In this document: one piece after another, positions 6,071 through 9,452 of the stretch
Layout of the letters: each line of letters starts with the position of its first letter
Numbering within the stretch: the first letter of the stretch is position 1
Assembly: GCA_035542775.1 (NCBI GenBank)
Contig: DATKKX010000332.1
Span: 1-9,452, forward strand
Origin: DATKKX01 sp035542775
Lineage (GTDB): Bacteria > Planctomycetota > Phycisphaerae > UBA1845 > UTPLA1
Reading direction: 5' to 3'
DNA length: 9,452 bases
The notes under the pieces: generated by a model
Seen by the model: only the letters and a program-made list of their open reading frames with translations
What the model was told of the DNA's origin: nothing
The model's database searches: none
Made by a program: the position numbers and the translations under genes

Positions 6071-6748
6071 ATGACGACGGATTACTACTCCGACCATCTC
6101 TCCGCCAACCGTCTCCGCCGCTGTTACGAGATTGCCCCGCCGCGCGTCAGGCAGTACCTCGATGCCGAAATCGCATTCGTCACCGCCCGCCTGTCGGCAT
6201 CAGACCGCATCCTGGAGCTCGGCTGCGGCCATGGCCGCGTGGTCAAGGAGTTGAGCAACAAAGCACGCGTGGTTGTCGGCATCGACACCTCGCACTCGAG
6301 TCTGCAACTGGCCCGTGACTATCTGAGCGGCTTGCCAGACTGCCGTCTCGCACGCATGAACGCCTGCTCGCTTGGCTTCGCAGACCACACCTTCAATGTG
6401 ACTGTATGCATCCAGAACGGGCTCTCCGCCTTCCACGTGGACCGCCGGACGTTGATCGCCGAGTCCGTCCGCGTCACGCGCCGCGGCGGACGCGTGCTCT
6501 TGTCAACCTACTCAGAGAAGTTCTGGCCGCATCGGCTGGAGTGGTTCCGCTTGCAGGCCGCTCAAGGCCTCCTCGGCGAGATCGATGAAAAGGCCACGCA
6601 CGACGGCGTGATCGTCTGCAAGGACGGCTTCAGCGCCTACACCATTACGCCCGGCGAGTTCATGGCGCTGACGAACGGCTTCCCGATCGCGGACCGGCAA
6701 ATCAAAGAGGTGGATGAATCGAGCGTGTTTTGTGAGATCATCGTTTGA
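6071..6748 (+). CDS. Class I SAM-dependent methyltransferase, substrate unknown
   Basis: The 225-residue product has the seven-strand Rossmann methyltransferase core. Motif I is ILELGCGHGR (47-56, glycine-rich SAM loop). The acidic residue after strand 2 is D72 in VVGID, which would hold the SAM ribose. Strand 4 is FNVTVCIQNGLS (108-119), and the RRGGRVLLSTY stretch (137-147) is the usual post-motif II/III turn and strand 5. The C-terminal part (about 150-225) is not recognised and would form the substrate pocket. No membrane or DNA-binding segment is seen, so it is probably a cytoplasmic small-molecule or protein methyltransferase. It follows the coiled-coil gene by 42 bases and is probably co-transcribed with it. 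It converges on the zinc-ribbon gene with a 97-base gap. Confidence 0.88.
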   Translation: MTTDYYSDHLSANRLRRCYEIAPPRVRQYLDAEIAFVTARLSASDRILELGCGHGRVVKELSNKARVVVGIDTSHSSLQLARDYLSGLPDCRLARMNACSLGFADHTFNVTVCIQNGLSAFHVDRRTLIAESVRVTRRGGRVLLSTYSEKFWPHRLEWFRLQAAQGLLGEIDEKATHDGVIVCKDGFSAYTITPGEFMALTNGFPIADRQIKEVDESSVFCEIIV

Positions 6749-6749
6749 C

Positions 6750-6766
6750 CGCCGAATCGGCGCCGA
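6750..6766. repeat. Short inverted repeat between convergent genes
   Basis: CGCCGA (6750-6755) and TCGGCG (6757-6762) face each other around one base, and the second overlaps a perfect palindrome TCGGCGCCGA (6757-6766). It follows the methyltransferase stop codon at once. No T-run follows on either strand, so it is not called a terminator. Confidence 0.35.
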
Positions 6767-6845
6767 CAGCTTCCTCTCTGATTCACGGTAATCCGCCAAG
6801 ACGAGTGTGACGGACATCTGCGGAGCGGCAAGTATCGTCGGCCTG

Positions 6846-7901
6846 CTATTTGATCACTCCCAGGACGTTGGGATCGTTGATCTGCACATCAACAAAAAGG
6901 CACTTCTCAAAACGGATGGGCCTGAGGGCAAACCTGGAGTCAAATGGAGAAAAGGGAGGGCAATCCAAGACAGGAAAGCCGTTGATGTCTAGCCCTCGCA
7001 GTTCCCCCCCAGGGACATCTATCTGAGCCACGCCAGCAAGGTCTGTCAGCACGGCTACGTCGCCTGCCGCAGTACGGAGAATCACTGGAACTCCTGGGCC
7101 AGAGCAGTCTCCACGGGCCATTCTCAGCGCGCAGACAATTCCTCCTCTTGGTGGTACATGAAGACCTACGTCGCCGTCTAACGCCCATTCGACAATGGCG
7201 AAAGGACCGATATCCCAACTCCTTGATTGCGAGGCGTACAGGTACCTCAGACCGACAAAGCCCCCCGCGCACAGGACGACCGCGCTCACCAGAACACAGG
7301 CGGCTGAGCGAAGTCCGGATCTCCCCCTGCGAGCGGCCGCCGACTGGTCTTCGTCGGACACGCGGGAAGGCACAGGCGAGCCACACTCCGGACAACGACC
7401 GCTCACATTACCCGTCAAGTTGTAGCCACATTCCCCGCAGTACCCCGCCATGGGCCGTCGGTGATTCCGCCATACCAAGAAGACCGTCGGCGAAGCAATC
7501 ACGATGAACGGCAACCACAGCGGCACACACAGGGTCGTGACATCCCAGTTGGTGGGTGTCTGGTCCGGGGTCGGGCTTGAGCTTACATACCTCCACGGAA
7601 GGATCCAGCCAAGGTTTTGCCACTTTGCGGGGGCACGCGAACGCTGACACTTGTACAGGTCACTACCAGCCCACTTCATCAAGTCTGGAATTAAGCTGCG
7701 AGGACCCGACTCGTGTTCACAGCGGACCATACCCCCTGCGATCCGCACTCCCCAAAAGCCGTGAGTGACCGGCCAGACAAACCCGAGCCAGAAGAAAACG
7801 CTGACGGCCCAGACAAGTAGAACCGACGCTGACAGCGCCAGACCAGTTCGCCGCGCGTAGCGCTCGAAGCGGGTACCGCCATGTCGGGAGGCTCCAATCA
7901 C
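6846..7901 (-). CDS. Membrane protein with planctomycete-type zinc ribbon, function unknown
   Basis: From the GTG at 7901 the product is 351 residues. Hydrophobic helices lie at about 20-43, 125-144 and 197-220. A four-cysteine zinc ribbon (Cys155, Cys158, Cys170, Cys173; motif CGECGYNL then GNVSGRCPECG) follows the second helix. The layout of membrane helix, soluble loop, PLWLPF-type helix and then this ribbon recurs in planctomycete proteins of unknown role, which usually end soon after the ribbon. Here a further helix and a soluble C-terminal domain of about 130 residues follow, suggesting a fusion or an extended member. GTG is chosen because GGAG lies 9 bases upstream. A TTG at 7943 would add 14 residues but has no visible ribosome binding site. 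A TATTAT at 7988-7993 on the minus strand could be a -10 box. The permease gene lies 110 bases upstream on the same strand. Confidence 0.75.
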   Translation of the reverse strand: MIGASRHGGTRFERYARRTGLALSASVLLVWAVSVFFWLGFVWPVTHGFWGVRIAGGMVRCEHESGPRSLIPDLMKWAGSDLYKCQRSRAPAKWQNLGWILPWRYVSSSPTPDQTPTNWDVTTLCVPLWLPFIVIASPTVFLVWRNHRRPMAGYCGECGYNLTGNVSGRCPECGSPVPSRVSDEDQSAAARRGRSGLRSAACVLVSAVVLCAGGFVGLRYLYASQSRSWDIGPFAIVEWALDGDVGLHVPPRGGIVCALRMARGDCSGPGVPVILRTAAGDVAVLTDLAGVAQIDVPGGELRGLDINGFPVLDCPPFSPFDSRFALRPIRFEKCLFVDVQINDPNVLGVIK

Positions 7902-8011
7902 TCCATGCTGCTCCGTCGCCGATCTACAGCCGACTCGGCACAATCTGGTTGGTGGACCAGCCAGCCAGCAGTAATACGCTGCGAAGGATAATATGGATCG
8001 CCAAGACGCAC

Positions 8012-9452
8012 TCAGGCGGTCTTTGATTCTCGTGGCGAGGATGCCAACGCGCCGGTAATGCCAAGGATTACACCCAATGCAATGAATCCAAGCCCGATCA
8101 TCGCGCGGCGGTGATCCGCTTCGCCCGCTGTTGTCGCCAGCGCAAACAACCGCCCCAGATTGGCATTATGCGGAATCGTGAAAAGCCCCGCCGCGATGGC
8201 CAGGAAGCCCGCTGCCGCCACTTTCACCGCCCCAGGCGTCCGCCCCGGTCGCCCGTGCCGCCGCCCCAGCGTGCTGTGGCTGTACCCGTAGAACGTGTAG
8301 ATCGACAGCCCCAGAATCAGCCAGCCGACAAACCGCCACCATGCGGTATTGGGCAACCAGTACATCAGCCCCAGACACGAAGCCGCCCCCAATAGCGGCA
8401 TGATCCACGGCCCGAACGGCACTCGGAACGGCCGCCGCCGATCAGGATCCTTGAACCGCAGAATGATGATGCCTATGCAGACCAGCACGAACGCAAACAG
8501 GGTGCCAATGTTGGTCAGATCCACCATCTCGTCGATGTTCGCCACCGCCGCCACGCCCCCGACGAGGGCGCCGGTCAGGATGGTCGTCACGTGCGGCGTC
8601 TTGAACCGCGGGTGAACGCTGGCGAAGACCGGCGGCAGAAGTCCGTCGCGAGCCATCGAAAAGAATATCCGCGGCTGGCCAAGCTGGAAGACCAGCAGAA
8701 CGGCGGTGTGGGCCACGACTGAGCCGAACGCCACAACATTGGTCGCCCAACTCTGCTGTGGGGCGACATGATCAAGTGCCATGGTCAACGGTTCGGCCTT
8801 CTCGCTCGCAAGCTGCCGCGTCAGCTCGTCATAGGAGATCACGCCGGTGAATACCGCCGCGACGACAAGATAGATGACCGTGCAGATCACGAGCGAAGCG
8901 ATGATGCCGATCGGTAGGTCACGGCTGGGGTTGCGGGTTTCTTCAGCCACCGTGGAAACAGCATCAAAGCCAATGTAAGCGAAGAATACCATCGCCGCAC
9001 CGGTCAGCGTGCCGGCCCAACCGTTGGGTTGAAACGGATGCCAGTTCTTGGTCATGGTCGCGGGGCTGACGTAGTGGAGCACCGCCACTACGAAGAACAT
9101 GAGAACCAGGATCTTGATACAGACCATGATCGCGTTGAAGCCTGCGGATTCGCGTATCCCCCAAACCAGAATGACGGTCAGCACGGCGACGATCAAGAAA
9201 GCGAGCAGATTAAAGACTATCGGCACGCCGAAAACGTGCGGAACCTGATCCAGCAGACCAGGTATTTTGGCCGCCGTGCGGTAGTCAATAGCTAGCCACG
9301 TGGGAAACTCTAAGTCAACATGCCTCCCGTACAGCTCGAAGCTCAAGCCGTGCAGCAAGGTGTTGAAATACTTTGCCCAACTGATTGCGACGGCAACGTT
9401 GCCGACGGCGTACTCAATAATGAGGTCCCACCCGATAATCCAGGCAAGGAGC
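8012..9452 (-). CDS. APC-family amino acid permease (cationic amino acid transporter type), 5' end missing
   Basis: This inner-membrane secondary transporter is partial: the frame stays open to the right edge and its start lies outside the window. About 479 residues are visible. The first visible segment, with GWDLIIEYAVGNVAVA, matches the third helix of the APC/CAT family. FFAYIGFDAVSTVAEETRNP (about 156-175) is the family's central signature, followed by many more hydrophobic helices. GQPRIFFSMARDGLLPP and then a PHVTTIL segment match the conserved loop after helix 8. RRPFRVPFGPW precedes the last core helices. A C-terminal extension adds two more helices, as in 14-helix CAT-type transporters. 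The likely substrates are amino acids taken up with protons or by exchange; cationic ones such as arginine, lysine or ornithine are suggested by family resemblance only. Proximity to rocD and argF fits but does not prove it. A TTG near 9358 looks like a start but is internal. Confidence 0.9.
   Translation of the reverse strand, partial: LLAWIIGWDLIIEYAVGNVAVAISWAKYFNTLLHGLSFELYGRHVDLEFPTWLAIDYRTAAKIPGLLDQVPHVFGVPIVFNLLAFLIVAVLTVILVWGIRESAGFNAIMVCIKILVLMFFVVAVLHYVSPATMTKNWHPFQPNGWAGTLTGAAMVFFAYIGFDAVSTVAEETRNPSRDLPIGIIASLVICTVIYLVVAAVFTGVISYDELTRQLASEKAEPLTMALDHVAPQQSWATNVVAFGSVVAHTAVLLVFQLGQPRIFFSMARDGLLPPVFASVHPRFKTPHVTTILTGALVGGVAAVANIDEMVDLTNIGTLFAFVLVCIGIIILRFKDPDRRRPFRVPFGPWIMPLLGAASCLGLMYWLPNTAWWRFVGWLILGLSIYTFYGYSHSTLGRRHGRPGRTPGAVKVAAAGFLAIAAGLFTIPHNANLGRLFALATTAGEADHRRAMIGLGFIALGVILGITGALASSPRESKTA

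Noticed and set aside
7945..7964. Hairpin between the permease and zinc-ribbon genes as a terminator
   Set aside because: It pairs fully only as plus-strand RNA, using a G-U pair, while the genes here are on the minus strand; no T-run follows.

Overview
The window looks like a chromosomal segment of a GC-rich planctomycete. The strongest clue to the lineage is the zinc ribbon of the protein at 6846-7901 (residues CGECGYNL, then GNVSGRCPECG). That motif follows membrane segments and recurs in many planctomycete proteins of unknown function. High GC content, short AG-rich ribosome binding sites and compact head-to-tail genes agree with this. No phage, transposon, CRISPR or RNA gene was seen.

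Layout from left to right. Positions 1-336 hold no convincing gene, only a possible minus-strand promoter (98-125) reading out of the window. A strong minus-strand intrinsic terminator (337-372) closes a small lipoprotein gene (454-789), which has a TATAAT box far upstream (996-1001). Then comes a minus-strand cluster, transcribed right to left: ornithine aminotransferase rocD (3584-4825), a P-loop protein of the COG2403 / cyclic 2,3-diphosphoglycerate synthetase-like family (2134-3462), and ornithine carbamoyltransferase argF (1149-2081). A repeat-rich divergent intergenic region (4826-5203) separates this cluster from a plus-strand pair: a coiled-coil protein with a C-terminal membrane anchor (5204-6028) and a class I methyltransferase (6071-6748). 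Converging on that pair are two more minus-strand genes: a planctomycete-type membrane zinc-ribbon protein (6846-7901) and, running off the right edge, an APC-superfamily amino acid permease of the cationic amino acid transporter type (8012-9452, N-terminus missing).

How they may work together. OTC and OAT share ornithine: OTC interconverts ornithine plus carbamoyl phosphate with citrulline plus phosphate, and OAT converts ornithine to glutamate-5-semialdehyde. A conserved P-loop enzyme of unknown bacterial function lies between them, with short gaps that suggest one transcript. This trio is the most interesting part of the window. The inference is that the COG2403 protein acts in ornithine, citrulline or carbamoyl-phosphate metabolism. 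The permease a few kilobases away could supply the amino acid. No arginine deiminase, carbamate kinase or carbamoyl-phosphate synthase is present to settle the direction of flow.
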